DNA of 64,000 nt from Asticcacaulis biprosthecium C19 (lineage in GTDB: Bacteria > Pseudomonadota > Alphaproteobacteria > Caulobacterales > Caulobacteraceae): NCBI RefSeq assembly GCF_000204015.1, contig NZ_GL883080.1, forward strand, positions 621,282 through 685,281. Direction: 5' to 3'. How positions within the stretch are numbered: position 1 is the stretch's first letter; each line of letters starts with the position of its first letter. This document shows, piece after piece, positions 34,374 to 44,132 of this stretch. A program made the translations under genes and the position numbers. The notes under the pieces are model-generated. The model saw only the letters and a program-made list of their open reading frames with translations. It was not told where the DNA came from and did no database searches.

Positions 34374-37016
34374 GTGAAGTGGCGCTTTAAGGATGTGAAA
34401 TCGTGGCTGGACCCCCTCGCCATTGGCGTCGGCGCAACCATCTTTGCAGGTTCCGTCGTTGCGGGCGGATTTATCTATCAACGCACGGTCGAGCAACTCG
34501 ATAGCATCGTTGACGGGCGTTTACGCAATCTGGCGGTCATGGCAGCGGACATGACCAATGCCGAACAGCACGCGACCATGGTCCGTCCCGAACAAAAGAC
34601 CGGCCCGGAATATCAACACCTGATCGCCCCCTACCTGAGCATTCTTCGGGCAAATGACGACCTCATCTATGTTTATACCGTCGTCCCGTGCAGTGGTGGG
34701 GCCTGCATCGTTCTCGATGCTGCATTGCCGCGTCAGGGCGAGGCGGTCGTGCCATCGGACGTCATGCAGGTGTACGAACAACCCTCCCCAGCTCTGGTCA
34801 AGGCGCTACGATCCGGGCAGGCCGTTGTCGAGAGTGAGCCCTATACCGATGAATACGGCACCTTCCTGAGCGCCTACGCGCCGATGTATCGCAACGGCGC
34901 CCAGATCGGCATTGTCGGTGTCGATATGAGTATTCGCCAATATCAGGCAAAGGTCGCGCAAATCCGCGGCGCCCTCGGAGTGGGCTTGCTTCTTGCCGCG
35001 GCGTTCGCACTGGGCTTCGCGGCGCTCATCACCGCTCTGCGGCGTCGAAACGCCGACCTCCAGGGAAAATACCGTTCGATCATCACGCACATATCCGTCG
35101 TGATTTTCGAATGCCGCCTGGACGATAACCTGACCGTCCAGTTCATCAACAGCTATATCGAAACCCTGACGGGTTATCCGTCATCGGATTTTGTCAGGGG
35201 CAAGGTCCGGCACTTCGCCGATCTTATCCCGGAAACGGAACGGCCTGCGGTGCTGCAGGGCGTCAGGCGCCAACTCGACACAGCGGATCGTTTTGAAATC
35301 GAATTCCGTCTTCAGCCGCGAACCGTGGCTGGTGGTGGTTCTCGGCGGCCTGTCTGGGTTCGCGTCAACGGTCACGTCAAAGCTAGAGAAACCGATGGTG
35401 CCATCACCATCGAGGGTTTCATGCAGGACATTACCCTGCGCAAGGCCACGGAGGCCAAGGTAGCGGAAAGTGAAAAGCAGTTCCGCGCTCTTGCCGACAG
35501 CACGCCGAACCTGTTGTGGATTACTGATCTCGACGGCGATTGTGTCTTCTTCAACCGCACCTGGCTGGATTTTCGCGGCCAGGCGTTGAACGATGAAACG
35601 GATGCGGGGTGGCTGGCCCATGTCCATCATGAAGATGTCGCCGCCTGTACCGAAAAGTTCTCAGAGGGCGTCGCGCAGCAAGCGGCGTTTCAGTGCTGGT
35701 TCCGCCTGAGACGCGCCGATGGCGATTACCGCTGGATGCTGGCCAACGCCACGCCGCGCCTGAACAGTGCCGGACGCTGTGAAGGCTTCATCCTGGCGGC
35801 CACCGACATCACGGATCGCAAGGCGTTCGAGACACGTCTGAAGCGGACAGCCCAGCATTTAGAACTCTTCTTCCGCCATACGCCGGCGGCCATTGCGGTT
35901 TTCAACATCGAACTGCGCCACCTGATGGTTTCGGAGCGCTGGCGCAGTGATTTTGGCCTGTACGATAGTGATCCGATCGGGCGCACCCTGTATCAGGTAG
36001 CGCCGGCCCAGGCAGAATACTGGCATGATGAGCATCGCCGCTGTCTCTCGGGTGAGATCGTCACCAATTCCGGCGCTTTGGTGCCCATGCCGGGCGGGGG
36101 CGAGGAGTGGATCAGCTACGCCTTTCACCCCTGGTACGAGGACGACATGGTGATGGGGATCATCATGTTTACCGAGGTCATCACCGAGCGTAAGCGGCTT
36201 GAGGGGGAATTGACACAGCATCGCGACAACCTTCAGTCGCTTGTTGAGGCCCAAACCTCGGACCTGCGCCAGGCCAAGGAACAGGCAGAAGCCTCGGTTC
36301 GGGCCAAGTCGGAATTCCTCTCGAACATGTCGCATGAGTTGCGCACGCCGATGCACGCTATCCTGAACTATGCCGCCATGGGGGAGAAGCGCCTGACGGG
36401 TCTGCCGTCGGGCGATGGTGTCGACAAGCTGACCAAGTACCTGGGCAATATCCGGACGGCCGGCACGCGACTTTTGGGACTTCTCAACAACTTGCTGGAT
36501 CTGGCCAAGCTGGAATCCGGCAAGATGACCTTCGACCTGGCCCCGACGGATTTGCGCGGGGTCGTGGAACAAAGCTGCATGGAACTCGATTCCCTGGTCA
36601 AGGCGCGGCAACTCCATCTGGACGTCGAATGGAACGCGGCTGACACCGTTATCACAGTTGATCGGGGCCGCTTGATCCAGGTCATGGTCAATCTTCTGTC
36701 CAATGCGATCAAGTTTTCCCCAGAAGGCGGAAATGTCTCCGTCGCCGTTGAGGAGGACCGCTATGGGCTCATCTGCACCGTGAGCGACGATGGTCCGGGC
36801 GTTCCTGAAGGTGAACTGGAACACATTTTCGAAACCTTCGTGCAGTCGAGCGAGACCCGATCGGGTGCCGGCGGTACCGGACTGGGCCTGTCGATCTGTC
36901 GTCAGATCGTCGGTGCGCACGGCGGCAGAATCTGGGCCGAAAATCTTCATCCCAAAGGCGCGCGCCTGGCCTTTACCCTGCCCAGAGAAAGGACCGCGAT
37001 CGCCCTGGCTGGATAG
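34374..37016 (+). CDS. Membrane sensor histidine kinase with three PAS domains
   Basis: An 880-residue kinase starting at GTG after GGGGG. A membrane helix (about residues 17-37), a periplasmic sensor region (38-198) and a second helix (about 200-222) are followed by three PAS domains (about 240-360, 365-490 and 495-610) and a coiled coil. The HisKA domain has phospho-acceptor H654 in MSHELRTPMHA. The ATPase has N-box NLLSNAIKF, G1 DDGPGVPEG and G2 GGTGLGLS. There is no receiver domain. The next gene, 28 bp on, is a receiver-ATPase fusion and its probable partner. The periplasmic domain suggests an extracellular or envelope signal; which one is not clear. Confidence 0.9.
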   Translation: MKWRFKDVKSWLDPLAIGVGATIFAGSVVAGGFIYQRTVEQLDSIVDGRLRNLAVMAADMTNAEQHATMVRPEQKTGPEYQHLIAPYLSILRANDDLIYVYTVVPCSGGACIVLDAALPRQGEAVVPSDVMQVYEQPSPALVKALRSGQAVVESEPYTDEYGTFLSAYAPMYRNGAQIGIVGVDMSIRQYQAKVAQIRGALGVGLLLAAAFALGFAALITALRRRNADLQGKYRSIITHISVVIFECRLDDNLTVQFINSYIETLTGYPSSDFVRGKVRHFADLIPETERPAVLQGVRRQLDTADRFEIEFRLQPRTVAGGGSRRPVWVRVNGHVKARETDGAITIEGFMQDITLRKATEAKVAESEKQFRALADSTPNLLWITDLDGDCVFFNRTWLDFRGQALNDETDAGWLAHVHHEDVAACTEKFSEGVAQQAAFQCWFRLRRADGDYRWMLANATPRLNSAGRCEGFILAATDITDRKAFETRLKRTAQHLELFFRHTPAAIAVFNIELRHLMVSERWRSDFGLYDSDPIGRTLYQVAPAQAEYWHDEHRRCLSGEIVTNSGALVPMPGGGEEWISYAFHPWYEDDMVMGIIMFTEVITERKRLEGELTQHRDNLQSLVEAQTSDLRQAKEQAEASVRAKSEFLSNMSHELRTPMHAILNYAAMGEKRLTGLPSGDGVDKLTKYLGNIRTAGTRLLGLLNNLLDLAKLESGKMTFDLAPTDLRGVVEQSCMELDSLVKARQLHLDVEWNAADTVITVDRGRLIQVMVNLLSNAIKFSPEGGNVSVAVEEDRYGLICTVSDDGPGVPEGELEHIFETFVQSSETRSGAGGTGLGLSICRQIVGAHGGRIWAENLHPKGARLAFTLPRERTAIALAG

Positions 37017-37044
37017 CGGGGTGGCAACGCGGAGTCAGAACGAC

Positions 37045-37950
37045 ATGAATGATCAAACTCGTCCCAAAATTCTGGCCGTGGATGATGAAGACTTCAATCT
37101 GGATATTCTGGGAGAAATCCTGGACGAAGCCGGATATCAGCCCGTCCTGGCCGTTGACGGGCGCGAGGCCCTTGCCCTGTTGGAACTTCATCCCGACATT
37201 GAGGTCATCGTCCTTGACCGAATGATGCCAAACATGGACGGCATGGCCTGCCTGGCGGCCTTGAAGTCTGATGCCCGCTGGCGCGACCTGCCCGTTATTA
37301 TGCAGACGGCTGCGGCTTCGCACGATCAGGTCCGGCAGGGTATCGAGGCGGGGGTGTTCTACTATCTCACCAAGCCCTACGCAGCGGACATTCTCCTCAG
37401 CCTCGTGCGCTCCGCCCTCGACGATGCTCGTCGCCGCGCCGACCTCCTGGGCGATGTCCGCCGGCAGCGCACAGTCCTCGGACTGATGCAGCACGGCATT
37501 TTTCGCTTTCGCACCCTGGAAGAGGCCCGCAATCTCTCGGTATTCATCGCCAACTGTTTCCCCGACCCCGAACGTGTCGTTTACGGCCTCAGCGAGTTGA
37601 TGATCAATGCCGTCGAACACGGAAATCTTGGCATCACCTATGCCGAAAAGACCCGGCTCCTGCTGGAAGGGGACTGGGAAAACGAGGTGGTGCGCCGATT
37701 GAACGCTCCAGATAAAATCGATTGCTACGCCTGGTTGACGCTCGACGCGGGGCCCGGCGCCATCAGCGTGACACTTCAGGATTCAGGCGCAGGCTTTGCC
37801 TATCAATCCTATCTCGAACTCAGCCCAGAGCGTGCAACGGATCCGCACGGACGTGGCATTGCTACGGCCAGGTTGATGTCGTTCGACGAACTGACCTACG
37901 AAGGTAACGGCAATAGGGTGCGGTGTATCGTTGGCCTGACAAACCACTGA
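37045..37950 (+). CDS. Response regulator fused to RsbW-like anti-sigma-type ATPase
   Basis: A 301-residue protein. Residues 7-125 form a CheY-like receiver with acidic pocket D13-D14-E15 region, phospho-acceptor D58 (IVLDRMMPNMDG) and K107-region (LTKPYA). Residues about 150-300 form a GHKL ATPase: N-box LSELMINAVEHGNLG, G1 DSGAGF and late RGIATAR. Receiver-RsbW fusions usually phosphorylate a serine in a STAS anti-sigma-antagonist. Two STAS genes lie downstream. The ATG at 37045 is 28 bp after the kinase stop, so the two form a pair. No sigma factor adjoins it. Confidence 0.85.
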   Translation: MNDQTRPKILAVDDEDFNLDILGEILDEAGYQPVLAVDGREALALLELHPDIEVIVLDRMMPNMDGMACLAALKSDARWRDLPVIMQTAAASHDQVRQGIEAGVFYYLTKPYAADILLSLVRSALDDARRRADLLGDVRRQRTVLGLMQHGIFRFRTLEEARNLSVFIANCFPDPERVVYGLSELMINAVEHGNLGITYAEKTRLLLEGDWENEVVRRLNAPDKIDCYAWLTLDAGPGAISVTLQDSGAGFAYQSYLELSPERATDPHGRGIATARLMSFDELTYEGNGNRVRCIVGLTNH

Positions 37951-38013
37951 CGGCCGCCTTAAGGTTAACGAGAGTAAATTGAATAGAAAAAGTACGCAAA
38001 AACAAGCCTAAAA

Positions 38014-38027
38014 TTGATATATGTCAA
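38014..38027. promoter_or_regulatory. FNR-like box upstream of the chemosensory cluster
   Basis: TTGATATATGTCAA fits TTGAT-N4-GTCAA in the AT-rich 217-bp gap before the STAS/cheY genes. A TAATAA sequence at about 38057 could be a -10, giving a spacing a little longer than the ideal -41.5. Confidence 0.45.
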
Positions 38028-38167
38028 TTACGAAGTCGATTTGTGGCAATTTTGGCTAATAATTTTAACGATAAATAACGTGACTCATTAAACCGACGGA
38101 AACCAATCTTCTATACTAATGAAATGGATTGCAGCGCTGAAGTAATCGGCGCGACGGAGTTCGTTTC

Positions 38168-38456
38168 ATGTTCGTTGTCTCCCTGCCGGGTGTCGTGGAC
38201 ACCGCCGCCGTCGACAGTCTGAAAGACTGCCTGATCGCGCAGCTACAAAGCAAAGCCTCGTGCCGCCTTGACGGCGGCTCTGTCGAGCGTATCGGCACGG
38301 CGGGACTGCAACTCCTGTGGTCAGCGAAGCAAAGTTTTTGGCGATGGTGGACTGGAATTTGACCTGTCGCCGCGCTCCCCGGCTCTTTGTCAGGCCCTGG
38401 CTGTTGCCGGCCTCGACGGACCCAGTCATTTCAACATCACCCCGGAAGCTCAATAA
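38168..38456 (+). pseudogene. STAS-domain protein with a frameshift in a T5 tract
   Basis: The frame begins MFVVSLPGVVDTAAVDSLKD and continues through RIGTAGLQLLWSAKQSF, a STAS fold like those that open chemosensory operons. At T38335-T38339 the frame shifts. With one T removed it reads KQSFGDGGLEFDLSPRSP and runs to a TAA at 38456, just before cheY, giving about 95 residues. As written, translation ends after 64 residues. This may be a real inactivation, phase-variable slippage or a sequencing error. The protein would be a substrate of an RsbW-type kinase such as the receiver-ATPase upstream. Confidence 0.75.
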
Positions 38457-38458
38457 CA

Positions 38459-38824
38459 ATGGCAAGACGCGTACTGGCTGTCGACGATTCCAAGACTATG
38501 CGGGACATGGTCAATTTTACTCTGCGCAATGCGGGCTTTGAGGTTTTTGAAGCTGAGGACGGAGTCAAGGCTCTCGCCCTCGCAAAGACCCAGTCCGTCG
38601 ATGTCGTGCTGACGGATATCAATATGCCGAACATGGACGGGGTTACCCTGGTCAAGGAGCTGCGCGCCCTGCCGCAATTTCGTTCGACACCCATTCTGGT
38701 CCTGACGACCGAAGGCAATGAAGACAAGAAGATGGCCGGTCGCGCCGCCGGGGCGACGGGTTGGATTGTCAAGCCCTTTGCTCCCGACAAGCTGATTGCC
38801 GTTGTGAACAAGGTTTGCCCGTAA
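38459..38824 (+). CDS. cheY: CheY-like response regulator
   Basis: A 121-residue single receiver domain. The acidic pocket is D9-D10, the phospho-acceptor D53 (VLTDINMPNMDG), with T83 region (VLTTEGN) and lysine of VKPFAP. It starts 2 nt after the STAS stop, and cheA follows 6 nt later, so it is translated as part of the operon. CheA phosphorylates it. With no flagellar genes in the window, its output may be a flagellar motor elsewhere or a non-motility target. Confidence 0.93.
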   Translation: MARRVLAVDDSKTMRDMVNFTLRNAGFEVFEAEDGVKALALAKTQSVDVVLTDINMPNMDGVTLVKELRALPQFRSTPILVLTTEGNEDKKMAGRAAGATGWIVKPFAPDKLIAVVNKVCP

Positions 38825-38830
38825 AACCGT

Positions 38831-40825
38831 ATGTCGACCGAAGCCCGCAACGATTACGCTCAGTTTCGCCAGACCTTCTTCGCCGAGAGCGCGGAGATGC
38901 TGGCAGATATGGACGAACGCCTGGAAGCCCTGAAGACGGGTCGCCTCGACCGTGAGGAACTGGACGCTGTTTTTCGCGCCGTTCATTCGATCAAGGCCGG
39001 CGCGGGCATGTTCGACTACCGCAGCCTGGTCGACTTTGCCCATGGCTTCGAAGCCCTGCTGGATCGCCTTCGCGACGGCCGCATGTCCGTCAACGCCACG
39101 GTTGGTGGGCTGATTATCCGTGCCGCTGACATCCTGGCGGAACTGGTCGCGGCTGCTCAGGCCGAGCGGGCGGCGCCATCCGGCATGGGGGCTGACGTTA
39201 TGGTCGCCATCAACGGATTGTTAGGGGAGGGGGCGACGCCGGTCACTCCTGCCATCGCTCCCGTCGAAATTCGTGACGACACTCACCGCGTAGAGATACG
39301 GTTCACGCCCCATGCCGATTTGATGCGCAAGGCGAACGAGCCCTTGCTGCTCATCCGCGAATTGTCGGGCCTGGGACACCTCAAGACCGTCTGTGACTCT
39401 AGTCGTGTTCCAGAGTTGGAGTCGATCAACAGCGACGACTGCTACCTGTCGTGGACCTTCGAACTTGAGACCACCGCTGGTGATGACGCGATCCGCGAGG
39501 TCTTCGAGTTCGTCGAGGATGACGCCGAGATCGCCATTGTTCGCGCCTTGGCTGAGGCACAGGATGAAGGCTTTGGTCTGTGGCTGGATACTGAGGTTGC
39601 AGACGTCGCACCTGGCCCCGTCGCGCTCACCAGCGATGAGCCGGGTGGCAAGCGCCCGCCGGCACAGACCTCAATCCGTGTCGACCTGTCGCGTGTAGAC
39701 CGTCTGGTCAATATGGTGGGCGAACTGGTGATCTCTCAGGCCATGCTGCGTCAGGAACTAGCGACGCACAACCTGCCCGTCGTCGACGGGCTGGAATCGC
39801 TCGACGTCCTGACCCGCGAACTGCAGGACTGCGTCATGGCTATTCGCATGCAGCCGGTGCGTTCCGTCTTTGCCCGCATGCCACGTCTGGTCCGTGACGT
39901 AGCGGCCCGTCTCGACAAGCAGGTTCGCCTGGTCATGGTTGGTGAGCAGACAGAACTCGACAAGACAGTGCTCGAAGAACTGTCGGATCCCCTGACCCAC
40001 ATGATCCGCAACAGCGTCGATCATGGCATCGAGGCGCCTGCCATCAGGATCGCAGCCGGCAAACCGGCTGAGGGAGCCCTGACCCTTTCTGCCAGCCATG
40101 TCGGCAGCAATATCCTGATCCAGATCGAGGACGACGGCGCCGGGATCGACCGTGCACGTCTGGTCGCCAAGGCTGTCGAAAAGGGCATTGTCGCGCCGGG
40201 CGCGGTCCTCAGCGACGACGAAATCCTCGATCTGATCTTTGCCCCCGGTTTTTCAACGGCCGAGACGGTTTCCGATGTGTCCGGTCGTGGCGTTGGTATG
40301 GACGTTGTTCGGCGCAATATCCAAAAGATCGGCGGCCGCATCCAGGTCAGTTCCATTGCCGGCAAGGGCACGCGCTTTACCCTGATCATCCCCCTGACTC
40401 TGGCGGTACTGGACGGCATGCTGATTTCGGTCGGCACCGAACGTTACATCCTGCCCCTGACCTCGATCATCGAAAGCTTCCGCCCGGCAGCGGCGCAGGT
40501 TCGCCAACTGTCGGGCGGCGGCCGCATCGTCAACGTCCGCGGCGAATTTGTCCCGCTTCTGGGCCTTGGCCGTGTGTTTGGCGTCAGTGACGCTATCTGC
40601 GATCCGGTCCACGGACTGGTCGTCCTGACCGAAACCGCAACCGGCGGACGGTTGGGGTTGGTCGTCGACGGTCTTATCGGCCAGCAGCAGGTGGTCATTA
40701 AATCCCTGCAGACCAATTTCACCGCCGTACCGGGCATATCCGGCGGAACCATTCTGGGTGATGGCCGCGTTGCCCTCATTCTCGACATTGAACAACTGGC
40801 CAGCCTTGAGGAGACCGCTGCATGA
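38831..40825 (+). CDS. cheA: Chemotaxis histidine kinase CheA
   Basis: A 664-residue kinase. The P1 Hpt domain has phosphoryl-accepting H52 in AVHSIKAGAGMF. A middle region (about 140-280) replaces a classical P2. P3 dimerisation (about 285-345) begins VDRLVNMVGELV, the P4 ATPase has the N-box HMIRNSVDHGIE, DDGAGID and GRGVGMDVV, and P5 is the CheW-like domain (from about 530). It phosphorylates CheY and CheB in response to MCP signals. Its stop overlaps the cheW start by 4 nt (ATGA). Confidence 0.95.
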   Translation: MSTEARNDYAQFRQTFFAESAEMLADMDERLEALKTGRLDREELDAVFRAVHSIKAGAGMFDYRSLVDFAHGFEALLDRLRDGRMSVNATVGGLIIRAADILAELVAAAQAERAAPSGMGADVMVAINGLLGEGATPVTPAIAPVEIRDDTHRVEIRFTPHADLMRKANEPLLLIRELSGLGHLKTVCDSSRVPELESINSDDCYLSWTFELETTAGDDAIREVFEFVEDDAEIAIVRALAEAQDEGFGLWLDTEVADVAPGPVALTSDEPGGKRPPAQTSIRVDLSRVDRLVNMVGELVISQAMLRQELATHNLPVVDGLESLDVLTRELQDCVMAIRMQPVRSVFARMPRLVRDVAARLDKQVRLVMVGEQTELDKTVLEELSDPLTHMIRNSVDHGIEAPAIRIAAGKPAEGALTLSASHVGSNILIQIEDDGAGIDRARLVAKAVEKGIVAPGAVLSDDEILDLIFAPGFSTAETVSDVSGRGVGMDVVRRNIQKIGGRIQVSSIAGKGTRFTLIIPLTLAVLDGMLISVGTERYILPLTSIIESFRPAAAQVRQLSGGGRIVNVRGEFVPLLGLGRVFGVSDAICDPVHGLVVLTETATGGRLGLVVDGLIGQQQVVIKSLQTNFTAVPGISGGTILGDGRVALILDIEQLASLEETAA

Positions 40826-41343
40826 GCGAACTTCTGCGAACCTACGAAGACACCCTGAGCGCCATCGGGCGAGGTACCGATGGTAACGGGTTGCGTCAGT
40901 TCATCAGCTTCCGCGTCGGGGCGGAGGACTACGCCATCGACATTCTGGCGGTCCGCGAGATCAAGGGCTGGACCCAGACGACGGTCCTGCCGAACCAGCC
41001 CGACTATGTCCGCGGCGTGCTGAACCTGCGCGGCGCCATCGTTCCGGTGTTCGACCTGCGCAGCCGCTTTGGCCAGGGCGCGACCGAAGCCACGGCCAAG
41101 CATGTCGTGGTGATCGTCGCGGTTGGAGAGCGGCTGATCGGTCTTTTGGTCGATCAAGTCAGCGACATACTCAGCGTTTCGCCCGACAGCATCGGCGCGG
41201 TCCCGGAAACCTCCCTGCGCGGCGACCACCGCTACCTGGCCGGCATCATCACCCAGGGAGACGCCCTCGTGGTGCTGCTCTCACTCGACACCCTTTTCGA
41301 CACGATGCCGGGCGAACAGCCGGCACACGAAACCGCCGCCTGA
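40822..41343 (+). CDS. cheW: Chemotaxis coupling protein CheW
   Basis: A 173-residue CheW-domain protein: FRVGAEDYAIDILAVREIKG, NLRGAIVPVFDLRSRFG and VVGLLVDQVSDIL-like motifs (here IGLLVDQVSDIL). It couples the MCP to CheA. A 30-residue N-terminal and a short Glu/His-rich C-terminal tail exceed the minimal E. coli CheW. It is translationally coupled to cheA and followed after 24 bp by the MCP gene. Confidence 0.94.
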   Translation: MSELLRTYEDTLSAIGRGTDGNGLRQFISFRVGAEDYAIDILAVREIKGWTQTTVLPNQPDYVRGVLNLRGAIVPVFDLRSRFGQGATEATAKHVVVIVAVGERLIGLLVDQVSDILSVSPDSIGAVPETSLRGDHRYLAGIITQGDALVVLLSLDTLFDTMPGEQPAHETAA

Positions 41344-41367
41344 CAACGGCACCAGAGGAAGAAATCC

Positions 41368-44055
41368 ATGCTTTCGTTGAACAATATAAAGCTTCGCGGC
41401 AAACTGGCCCTGATCGTTGGCACCCTCAGCGTGCCTCTTGTCATCATGTCGGGCCTGTTTATCAATACCAATCTTCAGGATATCGGCTTCGCTGAAAAGG
41501 AAAAGGTCGGCACGGCCTATCTGCGCCCGGTGTGGCAGTCCTTGTCGTCGCTCTATGCCGCCGTCGAAGATGGCCAGGCCCCGCAAGCCCACCTCAAGGG
41601 CGTTGACCTGGCTGAATCCGCCGCCTTGGCCCAAAAACTTGGCATCGAGCCGGTCTACCAGGACACCCGCAAGGCCTTGGACGCCATCGGCTTTCCAGCA
41701 CGTCCGATCGAATCGGCGCAGGCGGCGTCCGGCGCCGTTACGGCCTTATCGAACCTCGTAACGGAAACGGGTAATCTGAGCAATCTTACGCTCGATCCCG
41801 ACCTCGACACCTACTACCTGCAAAACATCATAACCGTGAACCTGCCCTCCGTGGGCGGACAAAACAACGATGTCTATCAGACGATTCTGGCGCAGGTCGA
41901 CCAACCGACAACGTTGAAGTTTGCTGTTGAATTGGGAAGCGAACTTGGATCATTGGGCGAAGCCCGAGATGCAACCTCGACCTCGGTACAAAGTGCCTTG
42001 AAGGGAACCAAGGACCAGGCTTTGGCCGGCCGCATCAACCCCGCATTGGCAACCTTTACCGCAGCAAGCGACGCCTATGCCAATCAGGGCAAGGCCTTGC
42101 TGGAGCGTGTCGAGGCGGGCGGACGTGTCACGCGGGCCGATATTGAGGCGCTCCTGCCGCTTCACGAGGCGCTCGAAGCCTCAGCCGACACGCTGTGGAC
42201 GACCTCGGCCGATGAACTCGACCGCCTGCTCCAGGCTCGTATCGATGGCCTTTGGCTGAACATGTTGACCCTGCTGGGAATCGCCGGCGCTATCGCCGCC
42301 GCAGCCCTGGGGCTTGCCGTCTATATCGCCCTCGAAATTTCCGGCACCCTGGGCCGTATGAGCAACGTCATGACACGCCTCGCCAGTGACGACTTCGATG
42401 TGACCGTGGTTGGGGCCCAGCGCCGCGACGAAATCGGCGCCATGGCCAAGAGCGTGGAAATCTTCAAGCAAAATGGCATGTCCAGCAAACGCGTCGCCGC
42501 AGAAAACCTGCGCATCAAGGTGGCGCTCGACAATTGCTCGACCAATGTCATGATGGCCGATCCCGAAGGCAAGATTATTTATCTGAACACATCCGTGCGT
42601 GCGATGATGACGAATGCGGAAAGTGACATGCGCGCCGCTTTGCCGAACTTCGACGCGTCGAAGCTGGATGGCGCAAACATCGATGTCTTCCATAAAAATC
42701 CAGCCCATCAGCGTGGTATGCTGGAGCGGCTGACGGCGACTTTCAAAACCCAGATCAAGGTTGGCACGCGTCAGTTCGACCTGATCGCCAGTCCTGTTAT
42801 TGATGACGCCGGTCAGCGCCTCGGCTCGGTCGTCGAATGGAAGGACATTACGGCTGAAAAGCACATCGAGAGCGAAGTCGATCGCGTCGTCCAGGCCGCC
42901 GTCGCTGGTGACTTTAGTGAACGCCTGGAACTTGAAGGCAAGACTGGCTTTATGCGCAACCTGGCCGAGGCGATGAATCGCCTGTGCGAAAACACGGCCG
43001 AAAGCCTGAACGAGGTTTCGATCCATCTTGGCTATCTTGCCGAAGGTGACCTGACCCGCCGTATCGAGCATTCTTACAGCGGCCTGTTCGAAGACCTGAA
43101 GAACAAGCTGAACGAAACGTCCGACAAGCTCTGCGTCATCGTCGAGCAGGTCACGGCCGGTGCCGGAGAGATCAAGGTCGCCACCGCCGAAATCACTGCC
43201 GGTACCAACGATCTGTCGCAACGTACCGAACAGCAGGCCTCCAGCCTTCAGGAAACGGCCTCGTCGATGGAGGAGATAGCCTCCACCATCAAGCAGAACG
43301 CCGACAATGCGCAACAGGCCAGCAAGCTGGCGGGCACGGCTTCCAGTGTCGCCGGCAAGGGCGGTGAGGTTGTATCTCAGGCGGTTCAGGCGATGTCGCG
43401 TATCGAAGCCTCGTCGCAGAAGATCTCGGATATTATCGGCGTCATCGACGAAATTGCTTTCCAGACCAATCTACTAGCGCTGAATGCCGCCGTCGAAGCC
43501 GCGCGGGCAGGGGATGCCGGCAAGGGGTTTGCCGTTGTCGCCGCCGAGGTTCGCTCTCTGGCCCAGCGTTCGTCGGGTGCCGCCAAGGACATCAAGACGC
43601 TGATTGCCGCCTCTGGCTCGGAGGTCAAGGACGGTGTCAAACTGGTCAACGATGCCGGTGGCGCGCTCAGCGAAATCGTCGGCTCTATCCGTCAGGTGGC
43701 GGAAATCATCTCGGAAATCGCAGCGGCCTCCAAGGAGCAGTCGGTCGGCGTCGAAGAAATCAACACCGCCGTATCGCAGATGGACGAGATGACCCAGCAA
43801 AACTCGGCTCTGGTCGAACAAAATGCGGCCTCGTCGCGCATGCTTCAGGACCAGGCAGAGAACATGCACAGCCGCATGGCCTATTTCAGCCTGCCGAGAT
43901 CCGCAAACTTGCGTGAAGCCGTCCGTCCGGTCGAGGTCGCCCGTACTTCGGCTCCGGCGTCGCGCAAAGCGCCTGTTCGTCGGGTTGCCGGCGGTGCTGC
44001 GCGGCTTCAGGATGACCTTCGCTCGGCTATGGACGCCGACTGGGCTGAATTCTGA
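41368..44055 (+). CDS. Methyl-accepting chemotaxis protein with PAS domain and C-terminal tether
   Basis: An 895-residue transducer. A first membrane helix lies near residues 13-32, a large periplasmic region follows, then a second helix near 294-320. A HAMP domain (about 320-370), a PAS domain (about 385-500; [13 protein letters not shown]), a second HAMP-like segment (about 510-580) and the signalling coiled coil (about 600-840; tip [20 protein letters not shown]) follow. The last five residues are DWAEF, a CheR/CheB-tethering pentapeptide of the xWxxF type. The PAS domain may bind a small ligand or cofactor for redox/energy sensing (inference). It belongs to the che operon. Confidence 0.93.
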   Translation: MLSLNNIKLRGKLALIVGTLSVPLVIMSGLFINTNLQDIGFAEKEKVGTAYLRPVWQSLSSLYAAVEDGQAPQAHLKGVDLAESAALAQKLGIEPVYQDTRKALDAIGFPARPIESAQAASGAVTALSNLVTETGNLSNLTLDPDLDTYYLQNIITVNLPSVGGQNNDVYQTILAQVDQPTTLKFAVELGSELGSLGEARDATSTSVQSALKGTKDQALAGRINPALATFTAASDAYANQGKALLERVEAGGRVTRADIEALLPLHEALEASADTLWTTSADELDRLLQARIDGLWLNMLTLLGIAGAIAAAALGLAVYIALEISGTLGRMSNVMTRLASDDFDVTVVGAQRRDEIGAMAKSVEIFKQNGMSSKRVAAENLRIKVALDNCSTNVMMADPEGKIIYLNTSVRAMMTNAESDMRAALPNFDASKLDGANIDVFHKNPAHQRGMLERLTATFKTQIKVGTRQFDLIASPVIDDAGQRLGSVVEWKDITAEKHIESEVDRVVQAAVAGDFSERLELEGKTGFMRNLAEAMNRLCENTAESLNEVSIHLGYLAEGDLTRRIEHSYSGLFEDLKNKLNETSDKLCVIVEQVTAGAGEIKVATAEITAGTNDLSQRTEQQASSLQETASSMEEIASTIKQNADNAQQASKLAGTASSVAGKGGEVVSQAVQAMSRIEASSQKISDIIGVIDEIAFQTNLLALNAAVEAARAGDAGKGFAVVAAEVRSLAQRSSGAAKDIKTLIAASGSEVKDGVKLVNDAGGALSEIVGSIRQVAEIISEIAAASKEQSVGVEEINTAVSQMDEMTQQNSALVEQNAASSRMLQDQAENMHSRMAYFSLPRSANLREAVRPVEVARTSAPASRKAPVRRVAGGAARLQDDLRSAMDADWAEF

Positions 44056-44132
44056 TCGCGTAAACCTGTCCCTTCTGTCTGCCGGGGCGCAAGCTCCGGC
44101 GGACAAGCGCTTAAAGATGAGTAGTGTGGCCC

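Noticed and set aside
37951..38167. CtrA-type TTAA-N7-TTAA sites in the AT-rich gap before the che cluster
   Set aside because: Several TTAA words occur but none at the 7-bp spacing; AT-richness alone explains them.
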